DNA of 64,000 bases from assembly GCF_021390495.1 (NCBI RefSeq), contig NZ_JAJEJP010000001.1:3224001-3288000 (forward strand). Direction: 5' to 3'. This DNA comes from Paraburkholderia sp. ZP32-5 (GTDB lineage: Bacteria > Pseudomonadota > Gammaproteobacteria > Burkholderiales > Burkholderiaceae). Every line of letters starts with the position of its first letter. The first letter of the stretch is position 1. Under the pieces are notes generated by a model, which did not search any database, was not told where the DNA came from, and was given only the letters and a program-made list of their open reading frames with translations. A program made the position numbers and the translations under genes. This document shows, in pieces, positions 19,683-27,985 of this stretch.

Positions 19683-20363
19683 ATGCACGCGTTTTCAATG
19701 ATGTCGGATGGATTTTTTCTGTCGCTGTCGCTGTGCCTCGACATCGGTCTCGTCAATGTCGCGATGATTTCGCTGACGCTGTCACACGGCTTCCGGCCTG
19801 GCTTCTGGCTCGGCCTCGGCTCCTGCGTCGGCGACCTGATTTACGCGGCGCTCGCGCTCGCGGGCATGGCTGCGCTGCTGCAGTTCGAATCGGTACGCTG
19901 GGTCGTGTGGATCGGCGGTGCGGCGATCCTGCTGTTTCTCACATGGAAGATGGCGCGCGAAGCGATGTTCCCGGCTACCGCGCCCGCGGTGGCCGGCGAC
20001 GGCGACGCCAACGCACCGCATCTGTCCGCGTGGCGCGGGTTTCTGCGCGGCGTGCTGCTCGCGGTGTCGTCGCCATCGGCGATTCTGTGGTTCGCGGCCG
20101 TCGGCGGCGCACTGATCGCGAAAGCCGGCGCGACGAGCCCGAAGACCGCGCTGATCTTCCTCGGCGGCTTCTTTCTCGGCGGCCTGTGTTGGACGCTCTT
20201 TATCTGCGGACTCGGCAGCCATGGCCGCAAGCGCGCCGGCGCCGGCATGCTGCGCGTCTGTCACGTACTATCCGCGCTGTTGTTCGCGTATTTCTCGTAC
20301 AGCGTGATCGTCAACGGGTATCACGATCTGATCGTACAAAGCGCGACCCCGCTGGCCAGTTGA
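19683..20363 (+). CDS. LysE/RhtB family exporter
   Basis: A 226-aa integral membrane protein with about six hydrophobic helices. The LysE pattern is clear: SLSLCLDIGLVNVAMISLTL at the N-terminus, GLGSCVGDLIYAALALAG, then SPSAILWFAAVGGAL in the middle. The family exports basic or neutral amino acids and related metabolites. It begins 51 bp after ubiD. Nearby ATGs at 19698 and 19701 are alternative starts. The substrate is unknown. Confidence 0.9.
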   Translation: MHAFSMMSDGFFLSLSLCLDIGLVNVAMISLTLSHGFRPGFWLGLGSCVGDLIYAALALAGMAALLQFESVRWVVWIGGAAILLFLTWKMAREAMFPATAPAVAGDGDANAPHLSAWRGFLRGVLLAVSSPSAILWFAAVGGALIAKAGATSPKTALIFLGGFFLGGLCWTLFICGLGSHGRKRAGAGMLRVCHVLSALLFAYFSYSVIVNGYHDLIVQSATPLAS

Positions 20364-20380
20364 AGCTGCACGCGGACAGC

Positions 20381-20408
20381 AAAACGGCTCGCATCGGCGA
20401 GCCGTTTT
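20381..20408. terminator. Bidirectional intrinsic terminator
   Basis: A 12-bp perfect stem (20381-20392 with 20397-20408), ATCG tetraloop, A4 on the left and T4 on the right. It separates the LysE-family gene from the convergent PLP-dehydratase gene. Confidence 0.85.
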
Positions 20409-20439
20409 CCATTCAGGCGGGTGATTTCGGGCGCTACGC

Positions 20440-21405
20440 TTACGCGAGATACTGCGCGAGCTTCACCAGATCGACGTTGCCGCCGCTCACCACCACGCCG
20501 ACTCGCTTGCCCTCTACCGGCACGATGCCGTTCAGCACCGCCGCCGCCGCGAGGCAACCGGTCGGCTCGACGACGATCTTCATGCGCTGCGCGAAAAAGC
20601 GCATCGTGTCGATCAGCTGCGCATCGCTGACCGTTTCGATCCGCGCGACCAGCTTGCGGATGATCGCGAACGTGTAGTCACCGAGATGCGTCGAGGCGGC
20701 GCCATCGGCGATCGTACGCGGCGCGTCGATATGCACGATCTCGCCGCGCGCGAGAGATTGCTGGCCATCGTTGCCCGCCTCCGGCTCGATACCGATCACC
20801 GTGCAGTCCGGGCTCAGCGCCGCCGCCGACAACGCGCTGCCGCCGATCAGCCCGCCGCCGCCGAGGCACACGAACAGCATGTCGAGCGGCCCGGTTTCGT
20901 CGATCAGTTCCTTCACCGCGGTACCCTGCCCGGCGATCACATGCGGATGATCGTACGGCGGAATCAGCGTCATGCCACGCTCCTGCGCGAGCCGCTGGCC
21001 GATCTCCTCGCGATTTTCCTTGTAGCGGTCATAGGTGATCACTTCGCCGCCGTAGCCCTTCGTCGCGGCGACCTTGGCTTCGGGCGCGTCGTGCGGCATC
21101 ACGATCGTCGCGTGGATGCCGGCCAGGCGTGCCGACAACGCGATCGCCTGCGCATGATTGCCCGACGAATAGGTCAGCACGCCCGCTTTGCGCTGCTCCG
21201 CGTCGAAGTGCGAAATCGCGTTGTACGCGCCGCGAAACTTGAATGCGCCCATGCGCTGGAAGTTTTCGCACTTGAAGAACACGGACGCGCCGGTGCGCTC
21301 GTTGAACGTACTCGACGTCAGGACGGGGGTGCGGTGCGCGACGCCCTCGAGACGCGCGGCGGCGTCGAGGACGTCATCGAAAGTGGGAGCGGCAAGCGCT
21401 TGCAT
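20440..21405 (-). CDS. Threonine/serine dehydratase-like PLP enzyme (fold type II)
   Basis: A 321-aa single-domain enzyme with no C-terminal ACT regulatory domain, so it resembles catabolic threonine dehydratase, serine racemase or threo-3-hydroxyaspartate ammonia-lyase. The PLP Lys lies in GAFKFRGAYNA, the phosphate-binding loop is GGGGLIGGSA, and SSGNHAQAIALSA is the substrate loop. The ATG at 21405 gives the family N-terminus TFDDVLDAAARLEGVAHRTP; the open frame runs further, to 21558. Exact substrate is not assigned. Confidence 0.92.
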   Translation of the reverse strand: MQALAAPTFDDVLDAAARLEGVAHRTPVLTSSTFNERTGASVFFKCENFQRMGAFKFRGAYNAISHFDAEQRKAGVLTYSSGNHAQAIALSARLAGIHATIVMPHDAPEAKVAATKGYGGEVITYDRYKENREEIGQRLAQERGMTLIPPYDHPHVIAGQGTAVKELIDETGPLDMLFVCLGGGGLIGGSALSAAALSPDCTVIGIEPEAGNDGQQSLARGEIVHIDAPRTIADGAASTHLGDYTFAIIRKLVARIETVSDAQLIDTMRFFAQRMKIVVEPTGCLAAAAVLNGIVPVEGKRVGVVVSGGNVDLVKLAQYLA

Positions 21406-21541
21406 TGGCGAAACTCTCCGGAGCGGTGGCGAAACAGCCATTCTCCCAGCTTCGCCGATGCTTTGGAATCTCGCTTGGGCGGCGCAACTCGCGTCCGCGC
21501 CGCGGTGAAAATCAGCAGCAAAGCAGTCGCGCAAATAGAAA

Positions 21542-21578
21542 ACGGCGTAACCCGGCACTCAGGCCGGCATTACGCCGT
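21542..21578 (-). terminator. Intrinsic terminator of the Gly/Tyr/Pro-rich protein gene
   Basis: A 9-bp outer stem (21542-21550 with 21570-21578) plus an inner GC hairpin is followed on the minus strand by TTTCTATTT. It lies 40 bp after the stop at 21619. Confidence 0.75.
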
Positions 21579-21618
21579 CGACATTCAAGCTGTATTCCTG
21601 CCTTACGCGCGCTGACGA

Positions 21619-21912
21619 TTAGCGGCGGTAGTACCCGTGGCCGTAGTAGCCCCTGTAGTACCCGTGACGATAGTAAGGACGCCCATATCCGTAATAGCCA
21701 CCCACAACCACCGGAGGCGGCGCCACCACGACCGGCGCATAAACCGGCGGCGGAGGCGGTGCGTAATAGACGGGCGGCGGCGCCGCATACACCGGATACG
21801 CCGGCGCGACTGGGACGCCAATGCCGATACCGACAGAAACGTGCGCCTCGGCGGCACCGGCAAGCCCCAAGCCGAGTGCGCCTGCAACGACAAACGGAAC
21901 GATCTTTTTCAC
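21619..21912 (-). CDS. Exported Pro/Tyr/Gly-rich low-complexity protein
   Basis: A 97-aa protein with a signal peptide (KKIVPFVVAGALGLGLAGAAEA) followed by Ala/Pro/Tyr repeats and a C-terminal Gly-Tyr-Arg-His tail (YYGHGYYRR). The GTG at 21912 is chosen: an AGGAGA lies 8 nt upstream and the signal peptide starts there, whereas the longest frame adds 61 unlikely residues. Such small YXXG-rich proteins are common in Burkholderia genomes and have no established function; envelope association is inferred. Confidence 0.8.
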   Translation of the reverse strand: MKKIVPFVVAGALGLGLAGAAEAHVSVGIGIGVPVAPAYPVYAAPPPVYYAPPPPPVYAPVVVAPPPVVVGGYYGYGRPYYRHGYYRGYYGHGYYRR

Positions 21913-22319
21913 TTCTATTCTCCTAGCGCGGCCTGCCAAGGTCGCCGACTGCGCATGCCTCGCATGCTGTGAAATCAATGTATCGAAAAAGCCCCGGCGA
22001 GGCTGTTCACATTTGTTGCAAATTGCAATTGACCGCGCGGCAGCTCCGCCCATGTGTCGCCAGCCCCATTGCGAAGGCCGTCGCCACAAAAGCAAAACAA
22101 GCCTGCAATCAACAAGTTGGGGAGGACGAGGCGGAGTTCAACCAGCCGCGCTTGAGAGGTGAGATCGCGCGGGCGCTAGGCGGTTCGCATTTCAGTAATG
22201 TTTGATTACAAATTCGCTTCAATCCTGACAGCGGGAAGGAGTTACCGCATAAAAAATGCCCAGCGACTTGCGACGCCGGGCATTTTCTCACCTGCTGGAT
22301 AACCTGCGAAAGGCGCGAG
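21913..22319. other. Intergenic region upstream of the Pro/Tyr/Gly-rich protein gene
   Basis: A 407-bp spacer with a short AT-rich part around 22010-22035 containing repeated TTGCAA and the hairpin terminator at 22253-22286. No gene is supported here. Confidence 0.4.
22253..22286 (-). terminator. Intrinsic terminator of the 53-aa protein gene
   Basis: AAAATGCCC (22253-22261) pairs with GGGCATTTT (22278-22286) around a 16-nt loop, and the minus strand continues in T6 with the stem. It lies 33 bp beyond the stop codon of the small gene. Confidence 0.75.
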
Positions 22320-22481
22320 CTAGCCGACCTTCACATACGTGAACTCGCGGGACACGTTCGGCGGCACATAGGCGCCGCTGATCCGCACGCGCGGCGTCAG
22401 CCGCTTTTTCTGATCCCACCAGCGACGGCGCTGTGCAGGCGTGAGGAACCGCAAGTGCTTCCGGTAAGAAAAAATACTCAT
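22320..22481 (-). CDS. Small basic protein, 53 aa, unknown function
   Basis: The product begins MSIFSYRKHLRFLTPAQR, is rich in Arg, Lys and aromatic residues (RRWWDQKKRL) and ends REFTYVKVG. The ATG at 22481 is preceded by a strong GGGAGGG ribosome binding site; the longer frame to 22550 has none. An intrinsic terminator follows, so this is a complete one-gene unit. No family recognised. Confidence 0.65.
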   Translation of the reverse strand: MSIFSYRKHLRFLTPAQRRRWWDQKKRLTPRVRISGAYVPPNVSREFTYVKVG

Positions 22482-22785
22482 CTCGACCCTCCCGAATCTC
22501 TGACTGCGAAAGAAGTACGAAACAGCAGATGTACGGAACAGCAACTGCAAAACCGGCTCGTCGAACTGGATCGACGGTGGCTATCCGACGATTGTGAGCA
22601 GTTTTCGGGCCCGCGGGCGTCGCGCTGCCCGATGACCGACCGCTCTCGCCATATCGCCGGCAAACTGATCCGACGACAGTTGTTTGGGCGGCCACGGAAA
22701 CCATCGGGGCCGGATCACGCATGCGGCTCCCCGGATGCGCGATACTGCTGCTTTCCGTTCGAACGAACCGTCTGGAGCAGCCGAC
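22482..22785. other. Divergent promoter region between the 53-aa protein gene and the DUF2520 gene
   Basis: A 304-bp spacer that should hold the promoters of both divergent genes. Apart from the two ribosome binding sites at its ends no structured element was found. Confidence 0.4.
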
Positions 22786-23715
22786 ATGTCCCAGTCTTCC
22801 TTGCCGCGCATCGGCTTCATCGGCGCGGGGCGGCTCGCGCGCTGTCTCGCGCTGGGCTTTGCGCGCGCCGGCTATCCGGTCACGGCGATAGCGAGCCGCT
22901 CGGCCGAATCCGCGCGCCGGCTCGCCGCGCAGATCGAAAACTGTGTGGCCGGCGACGATTCGCAGCAGGTCGTCGATGCCGCCGATATCGTTTTTTTAGC
23001 CGTTCCCGACGACAGTATCGGTACGACAGCGCACACACTCCGATTCGCCGCGCCGGTCGCGAGCGGCAAGGCGCTCGTGCATTGCAGCGGCGCGTCGCCG
23101 GTCGAGTTGCTGTCGCCGGCGCGCAACCAGGGCGCGGTGATCGGCGGCTTTCATCCGCTGTATCTGTTCGGCGGCGAACTTGCCGATCTCGAACGGATCG
23201 CCGGCTGCTCGGTGACGATCGAGGCCGACGGCGCGCTGAAAGACACGCTGACCGCGCTCGCCGTCGCGCTGCGCTGCCATCCGCTGTCGATTCCGCCGGG
23301 CGGCCGCATGCTGTATCACGGCGCCGCGCACTATGCGGCGAGCTTCGCGCTGTGCAGCCTCGCCGAATGTGTCGCGCTGTGGCGCACGCTCGGATTTGCC
23401 GAAGACGACGCGCTGCGCGCGCTGCTGCCGATGCTCGCCGGCACGATCGAAACCGCTCGCGACAAGGGTCTGCCGAATGCGCTCGCGGGCCCCGTGTCGC
23501 GCGGCGACACTGGTGTCGTGCAGAAGCAGTTGGCATTGCTCGAAGGACTCGGCGGCGACCACGCCGCGCTGTACGGATTGATGACGCGCCGCGCGGTCAA
23601 TCTGGCGCAACGCCGCGCGAACCCGCCCGCCACGATCGAGGCCATTTCCGAAGCCGTGGAAGAATCGCTGGAGCGCTCGCTGAATCAGGCGTCGGCAGGT
23701 GCAAGCGTGAAGTAA
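22786..23715 (+). CDS. Rossmann-like and DUF2520 domain-containing protein
   Basis: A 309-aa protein with an N-terminal dinucleotide-binding fold (RIGFIGAGRLARCLALGFAR) and a helical C-terminal DUF2520-type half (GAAHYAASFALCSLAECVAL, LAGPVSRGDTGVV), related to ketopantoate/pyrroline-carboxylate reductases. The ATG at 22786 has a GGAG about 12 nt upstream and begins the fold; the open frame continues to 22684. It is probably an NAD(P)-dependent oxidoreductase; the substrate is unknown. Confidence 0.88.
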   Translation: MSQSSLPRIGFIGAGRLARCLALGFARAGYPVTAIASRSAESARRLAAQIENCVAGDDSQQVVDAADIVFLAVPDDSIGTTAHTLRFAAPVASGKALVHCSGASPVELLSPARNQGAVIGGFHPLYLFGGELADLERIAGCSVTIEADGALKDTLTALAVALRCHPLSIPPGGRMLYHGAAHYAASFALCSLAECVALWRTLGFAEDDALRALLPMLAGTIETARDKGLPNALAGPVSRGDTGVVQKQLALLEGLGGDHAALYGLMTRRAVNLAQRRANPPATIEAISEAVEESLERSLNQASAGASVK

Positions 23716-23811
23716 GCCGTGATAATGTGACGTCCGGCGCGGCAGGCGAATCGCGAACGGTTCCACCGCTGCGCCGCTCCGCGCTTCGGGATCAACAGAC
23801 GAGAACGCACA

Positions 23812-24132
23812 ATGATCAAGGTCAGCATCCTCTATCCGTACCGGGAAAACGGCCGCTTCGACATGGACTACTACTGCGCCACGCACATGCCGCTCGCGGC
23901 AAAGCTGTTCGGGGCGGTGCTCAAGGGCTGGTCTGTCGATGCGGGCATCAATGCCGGGCCGCCCGGCACGCCACCGCCGTACGTGGCCGCCGGTCACTTC
24001 CTGTTCGACAGCGCGGATGACTTCTATAAAGTATTCAAGCCGGCATCCGAACAACTGTTGGCGGACATCCCCAACTATACCGACGGCGGCAACGGCACGA
24101 TCCTGATCAGCGAGGTCCGGGTTTCCGTGTGA
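23812..24132 (+). CDS. EthD family protein
   Basis: A 106-aa single-domain protein with the ferredoxin-like dimeric alpha-beta-barrel pattern: MIKVSILYPY, then FDMDYYCATHMPLAAKLFG (the DYYxxxHxPL motif of EthD), and VAAGHFLFDSADDFYKVF. Relatives take part in ether degradation or in metabolite tailoring; many have no known role. It is spaced 96 bp from the DUF2520 gene and may be cotranscribed with it. Confidence 0.9.
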   Translation: MIKVSILYPYRENGRFDMDYYCATHMPLAAKLFGAVLKGWSVDAGINAGPPGTPPPYVAAGHFLFDSADDFYKVFKPASEQLLADIPNYTDGGNGTILISEVRVSV

Positions 24133-24305
24133 TGCCGGACAGACAGCAGACGAGCCGCGGCGCGCAATGACGTCGAGCCGTCAGTTGAACGATCCGGTCG
24201 CCGCGACGTAACGCGATTCCCAACCCAACGCCGGCGCGTACCCATCGGGCGAAGCCGGTAGCCCGCGGCCGCAAGCGGCCGCCATCAGAAGCATAAGGAC
24301 ACGAG

Positions 24306-24869
24306 ATGTTTGGCGATATCGCCCGTTTTCTGCTCAATACCATCTTCACGCTGTTCGGCGCGGCGCTGCTGCTGCGCGCATGGCTGCAGGTCGTGCGCCT
24401 GCCGCCGTACAACCCGGTGTCGAATGCCGTGATGCAGGCGACCAACTGGATCGTGCTGCCGCTGCGGCGCATTCTGCCGAGCACGCGCAACATCGACTGG
24501 GCCAGCATCGCCGCGACGCTGATCGCGGCGATCATCTACGTGGTGCTGATGGTCGTACTCACCGGCGCCGATCCGCTGACGCTGGTGCCGACGCTGCTGA
24601 TCGTCGCGGTGCTGACCGCGATCAAGTGGGCGCTGAATCTGATCATCTGGATGACGATCCTGATGGCGCTGCTGTCGTGGCTCAATCCGCGCTCGCCGGC
24701 GATGCCGATTCTGTATCAGCTGACCGCGCCGTTTCTGAATCCGTTGCGGCGCGTGCTGCCGCAGTTCGGCGGCATCGATCTGTCGCCGATCCTGCTGTTC
24801 GTGATCGTGCAGGTGCTGCAGATGGTGGTCACGCGCGCGGCGGTTCAGCTGACTTATTTTGTGATCTGA
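24306..24869 (+). CDS. YggT family integral membrane protein
   Basis: A 187-aa protein with two YGGT repeats: [20 protein letters not shown] in the first and [20 protein letters not shown] in the second, each followed by PLRRxLP and hydrophobic helices. The start has AAGGAC upstream. The family sits in the inner membrane and is linked to osmotic or cell-division functions in other bacteria. Its 3' end overlaps the convergent chemoreceptor gene by 16 bp. Confidence 0.92.
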   Translation: MFGDIARFLLNTIFTLFGAALLLRAWLQVVRLPPYNPVSNAVMQATNWIVLPLRRILPSTRNIDWASIAATLIAAIIYVVLMVVLTGADPLTLVPTLLIVAVLTAIKWALNLIIWMTILMALLSWLNPRSPAMPILYQLTAPFLNPLRRVLPQFGGIDLSPILLFVIVQVLQMVVTRAAVQLTYFVI

Positions 24870-26458
24870 GTTTGTGATCTGAGCGGGGCCGTCGCCGCCG
24901 CATTGCGGCTGTCGCCGGTGCGGAACACCGACACGGTCTCCTTCATCTTGCGCGCCTGCGCTTCGAGCGATTGCGCGGCCGCCGCGGCCTCTTCGACGAG
25001 CGCGGCATTCTGCTGGGTCGTCTCGTCCATCTGCGTGACGGCCTGCCCGACCTGATGGATGCTGCGGTTCTGCTCCTCGGAGGCCGTCGCGATCTCGCCG
25101 ACGATATCCGATACGCGATGGATCGCGTCCTTGATATCGGCCATCGTCGCGCTGACGTCGGCAGCCTGCTGCGTGCCGCCCTGAATGATCGCGGCCGACG
25201 TCGTGATCATCTCCTTGGCCGCGCTTGCCGAGCGCTGCGCGAGATTGCGCACTTCGCTCGCGACCACCGCGAAACCACGTCCCTGCTCACCGGCGCGCGC
25301 GGCCTCGACCGCCGCGTTAAGCGCGAGGATATTGGTCTGGAACGCGATGCCTTCGATCACACCGGTGATGTCCGAGATCTTCGTCGAGCTGCCGCTGATG
25401 TCGCCGATGGTCCGCACCATCCCCTCGACAGCGGTGTTGCCGGTACTCGCGATCTGCGCGGCCTGAGTCGCGAGCGCGCTCGCGTTGTGCGCATTGTCGC
25501 TGTTGCGGCTGACGGTCTGCGTCAGCTCCGACATGCTTGCCGCCGTCTGTTCGAGCGACGCGGCCTGCCCTTCGGTGCGCGCGGACAGATCGACGTTGCC
25601 GCTCGCAATCTGTTGCGACGCGATGCTGACCGACTCGGCGCTTTCGCGGATCGAGCCGATCGCCGTCGCGAGACGCTGCTGCATATGCGCGATCGCAGAC
25701 AGAATGCTGCGTTCGTCGACCTCGCCCGTATGCAGGCGCTGGCTCAGATCGCCGCCGGCGATCTGCTCGACGACCTTCGCGACCTCGGCCGGTTCGCCGC
25801 CGATCTGCCGCACGACCGCGCGCGTGACGAGCAAGCCAAGGCCGAGCGCAATCGCAACGCCGGCGAGCGCGCAACTCGCGATCCACCACGTCACCGAACG
25901 GACCGCGTCGATACCGCTTTCGACGCGCTGTTTCGCCAGTTCGTCGCGCACGTCCGACAGCTTGATCATCAGTGTGCGCAGTTTGACGTGCAGCGGATCG
26001 GTGGTCGATTTCAGTTCGGCGAGCGCGCCGGTCTGATCTCCCTGGTCGGCCAGCGCCATGACCTTGGCGACCGAGCTCATATAGGCAGGCCAGGTCGCAT
26101 CGAAGTCGCTCAGCAGTTGCGCCTGCGCGTCGTTGGTCGCGTGTTTGCGCTCGTAGTCGAACGCGGACAGAATCACCGCCTCGCCGCCGTGGTTGAGCCG
26201 CACGGTATCGGCGCGGCCGGCCGGCTCGGGATTCAGGATGTACGAATAGAGACGCCGGAAGTGCGATGCCGCTTGCCACGCGGCCGTGCCGTCGTTGCGC
26301 ACGGGCACGAATTCGCGGTCGTACATTTCGGTTTGCATCGTCGCGACTTCGCGCACCTTGAGCACGCCCACCGTGCCAACGATAGCCGTAACGAACGCGC
26401 ACAGCATTAACGAGCCAACAAGCTTGTGACTGAGCTTGAGATTGGAAAACCACTGCAT
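24854..26458 (-). CDS. Methyl-accepting chemotaxis protein (Tar/Tsr-like)
   Basis: A 534-aa chemoreceptor with TM1 near residues 12-34, a four-helix-bundle-like periplasmic domain, TM2 near 190-215, HAMP ([20 protein letters not shown]) and the conserved tip [20 protein letters not shown]. The start [17 protein letters not shown] at 26458 is preferred over the frame extending to 26704, which would run through the tRNA fragment. The C-terminal residues SQTQITK are encoded by a tandem 13-bp duplication. Ligand unknown. Confidence 0.94.
   Translation of the reverse strand: MQWFSNLKLSHKLVGSLMLCAFVTAIVGTVGVLKVREVATMQTEMYDREFVPVRNDGTAAWQAASHFRRLYSYILNPEPAGRADTVRLNHGGEAVILSAFDYERKHATNDAQAQLLSDFDATWPAYMSSVAKVMALADQGDQTGALAELKSTTDPLHVKLRTLMIKLSDVRDELAKQRVESGIDAVRSVTWWIASCALAGVAIALGLGLLVTRAVVRQIGGEPAEVAKVVEQIAGGDLSQRLHTGEVDERSILSAIAHMQQRLATAIGSIRESAESVSIASQQIASGNVDLSARTEGQAASLEQTAASMSELTQTVSRNSDNAHNASALATQAAQIASTGNTAVEGMVRTIGDISGSSTKISDITGVIEGIAFQTNILALNAAVEAARAGEQGRGFAVVASEVRNLAQRSASAAKEMITTSAAIIQGGTQQAADVSATMADIKDAIHRVSDIVGEIATASEEQNRSIHQVGQAVTQMDETTQQNAALVEEAAAAAQSLEAQARKMKETVSVFRTGDSRNAAATAPLRSQTQITK
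24858..24883. repeat. Tandem 13-bp duplication at convergent gene ends
   Basis: TTTGTGATCTGAG occurs at 24858-24870 and again at 24871-24883. The first copy holds the yggT-family stop codon; both encode the last residues of the convergent chemoreceptor. Confidence 0.9.
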
Positions 26459-26638
26459 CTTGGGGAAAGTCTCTCGATCGGAATAGGACGCGCCGCGGGT
26501 GTGTTGATTTCTCCGGCGAGAAATCGCGGGGTTGGCGCAAGCCAGAGTTAACGGCAGGCCAGGTGGGTTCTGAAGACTGACGGAAGCGCCCATGCCCCGG
26601 GATTGCCGTGAACATCGAAAACCCTGTAAAATCGCGGC

Positions 26639-26681
26639 TTCTGCGGGCGTCGTATAATGGTAATACCCTAGCTTCCCAAGC
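26639..26681 (+). pseudogene. Left attachment repeat: 5' half of tRNA-Gly(CCC)
   Basis: The 43 bases equal 46751-46793. They contain the first 39 nt of tRNA-Gly from 26643, through the anticodon loop (TTCCCAA), then the sequence diverges into the island. A similar upstream block (CCTGTAAAATC) precedes both copies. It is the disrupted original tRNA locus, now non-functional. Confidence 0.9.
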
Positions 26682-26837
26682 CCCAGCGCGTTAAGTAACA
26701 CCACTATCCACGCGCGTTCTCACGTCGGGTTTTCTCTCGAGTCCACGTAGCCCCACTGTTCATGCGGGCTTCACGGCGATGCCAGTTCTCACACCAGCAA
26801 CGCTTCGGATAAGCTGCTCTATGGCCTCATGGAAAAA

Positions 26838-26863
26838 AGCCGCACTGTTTTCACAGTGCGGCT
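26838..26863 (-). terminator. Intrinsic terminator of the 35-aa protein gene
   Basis: An 11-bp perfect stem (26838-26848 with 26853-26863) with a TTTC loop is followed on the minus strand by T6. It lies 28 bp past the stop of the small ORF at 26891. Confidence 0.85.
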
Positions 26864-26890
26864 GCTGACCTTTAACCAGCGCGAGAAAAA

Positions 26891-26998
26891 CTAATTGGGA
26901 TACGAGCGCCAGTGCATGCGCACATGCTCAGTGCGACCAAATCTGAACCGAACGTACTGTCGCACCAACACGCTCTTAGGGTTGGATGCACGTAGCAT
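26891..26998 (-). CDS. Very small Arg/aromatic-rich protein, 35 aa
   Basis: The product is MLRASNPKSVLVRQYVRFRF followed by GRTEHVRMHWRSYPN. Many short Burkholderiales proteins share this VRxYxRxRFGRxEHVxxHWRSxP-type pattern (from memory, not checked). The ATG at 26998 has a GAGG 6 nt upstream; an ATG at 27004 is directly adjacent to that site and less likely. A strong terminator follows. It is the first gene inside the left island boundary. Function unknown. Confidence 0.6.
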   Translation of the reverse strand: MLRASNPKSVLVRQYVRFRFGRTEHVRMHWRSYPN

Positions 26999-27318
26999 AT
27001 CCATCCTCACAGAGAATCGAAGGCAATAGTTGCCCACAACCCCTTGAGCGTATAAGCTCTAGGCCGTCTTCCGAGACGAAGCTGTAGGTGGCAGAGGGGT
27101 GCCTTCACCACCTTGCCAGAAGCCCCCGCGACGTTGGCGCGTCGCGGGGGCTTTTATTTTTCGAGATCCCACCGGTCCTACTGCGGTGCGAACCGATACC
27201 TCTTCTTTGCCCACCTGTTGCCTACCTTCCGTGGGGCACAAAATCGCACTTGGGACACAAGTATAGGGCACAACCATCTCTTTGTGTCACAATATTGCCG
27301 ACCCTTGTGGAAATTGTG
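26999..27318. other. Spacer between the 35-aa gene and the RHH-like gene
   Basis: A 320-bp spacer dominated by the strong hairpin terminator at 27121-27152, which points rightward although no plus-strand gene was found upstream of it. It may insulate the following gene from read-through out of the attachment site. Confidence 0.4.
27121..27152 (+). terminator. Strong intrinsic terminator
   Basis: A 12-bp GC-rich perfect stem (27121-27132 with 27141-27152) with an 8-nt loop is followed by TTTATTTTT on the plus strand. Confidence 0.85.
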
Positions 27319-27879
27319 ATGAAAGAAAGCAAACCCTACATTCTCAAAACCCGCGTTGACGCACCTACCGCTGACGCCTTCACAATCATTTGCGCTGCCG
27401 AGGGAACAACGCCGAGCGAGATGCTTCGGAATTTCGTCCTTGAGACAGTCAGAAGGCATGCTTTGACAGCAGGCGCGTTCTCCGTCGAAATCGAGCTAGG
27501 TCCGCCATATGGCCGCGGAGCATTGGAACTCGACGAATATTACGTACGAGCGACCTTATCAGCTAACCGGTCAGGCCTCGTCCCTGATCTCGTTCCGTTC
27601 TTGCTTCCAGACTTCGCGGTAGGGAACAACGAGCCGTTCCGCGTTGACTCTTTTTATACCCATCGGTTGGCTATGCCGAACTCGCGAAATGAGGCAGGTC
27701 GCCTGCTGGGTTCGAAGATGATGGCGGGAGCATGGGAGGGGGCAATTTTCCTATACAGACGTGAGGACATTGGGAAGCCGGAAAATTGCTTCACGGAAAT
27801 TAAGGAAGCGCTAATGCAGCAAATTCTCAAGGGGCTCGTCACGACTCTCACAGCTCAAGACATACCCGATCTCTTATAG
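27319..27879 (+). CDS. Hypothetical protein with ribbon-helix-helix-like N-terminus, 186 aa
   Basis: The N-terminus (YILKTRVDAPTADAF, then TPSEMLRNFVLETVRRHAL) has the strand-helix-helix spacing and SEMLR signature of CopG/Arc-type DNA-binding proteins, though this is pattern recognition only. The rest is a mixed alpha-beta domain with no recognised motif. The start at 27319 is the first ATG of the natural N-terminus; the open frame continues to 27088 through a terminator. It converges on the reverse transcriptase gene. Confidence 0.65.
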   Translation: MKESKPYILKTRVDAPTADAFTIICAAEGTTPSEMLRNFVLETVRRHALTAGAFSVEIELGPPYGRGALELDEYYVRATLSANRSGLVPDLVPFLLPDFAVGNNEPFRVDSFYTHRLAMPNSRNEAGRLLGSKMMAGAWEGAIFLYRREDIGKPENCFTEIKEALMQQILKGLVTTLTAQDIPDLL

Positions 27880-27985
27880 GCGTAACCTGACGATAGCGTC
27901 TCGCCCGAACAGATTCATTCTGAGCATCGAGCGTCTGCTCCGTGTTCAATAAAATCCAATCGGCCGGGCGTCGCGGCTGAACAGA

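Larger units (their letters stand above)
26459..26890. other. Chemoreceptor upstream region and left island edge
   Basis: A 432-bp stretch without a protein gene. It contains the chemoreceptor promoter region, the 5' half of tRNA-Gly that forms the left island boundary (26639-26681) and a minus-strand terminator (26838-26863). Between 26682 and 26837 nothing was recognised. Confidence 0.5.

Noticed and set aside
22455..24020. 521-codon plus-strand frame
   Set aside because: Arg-rich shadow over the DUF2520 and EthD genes in another frame.
24854..26704. Chemoreceptor with 82 extra N-terminal residues
   Set aside because: The extension would translate through the tRNA-Gly fragment; the TM1-proximal ATG at 26458 is the family-like start.
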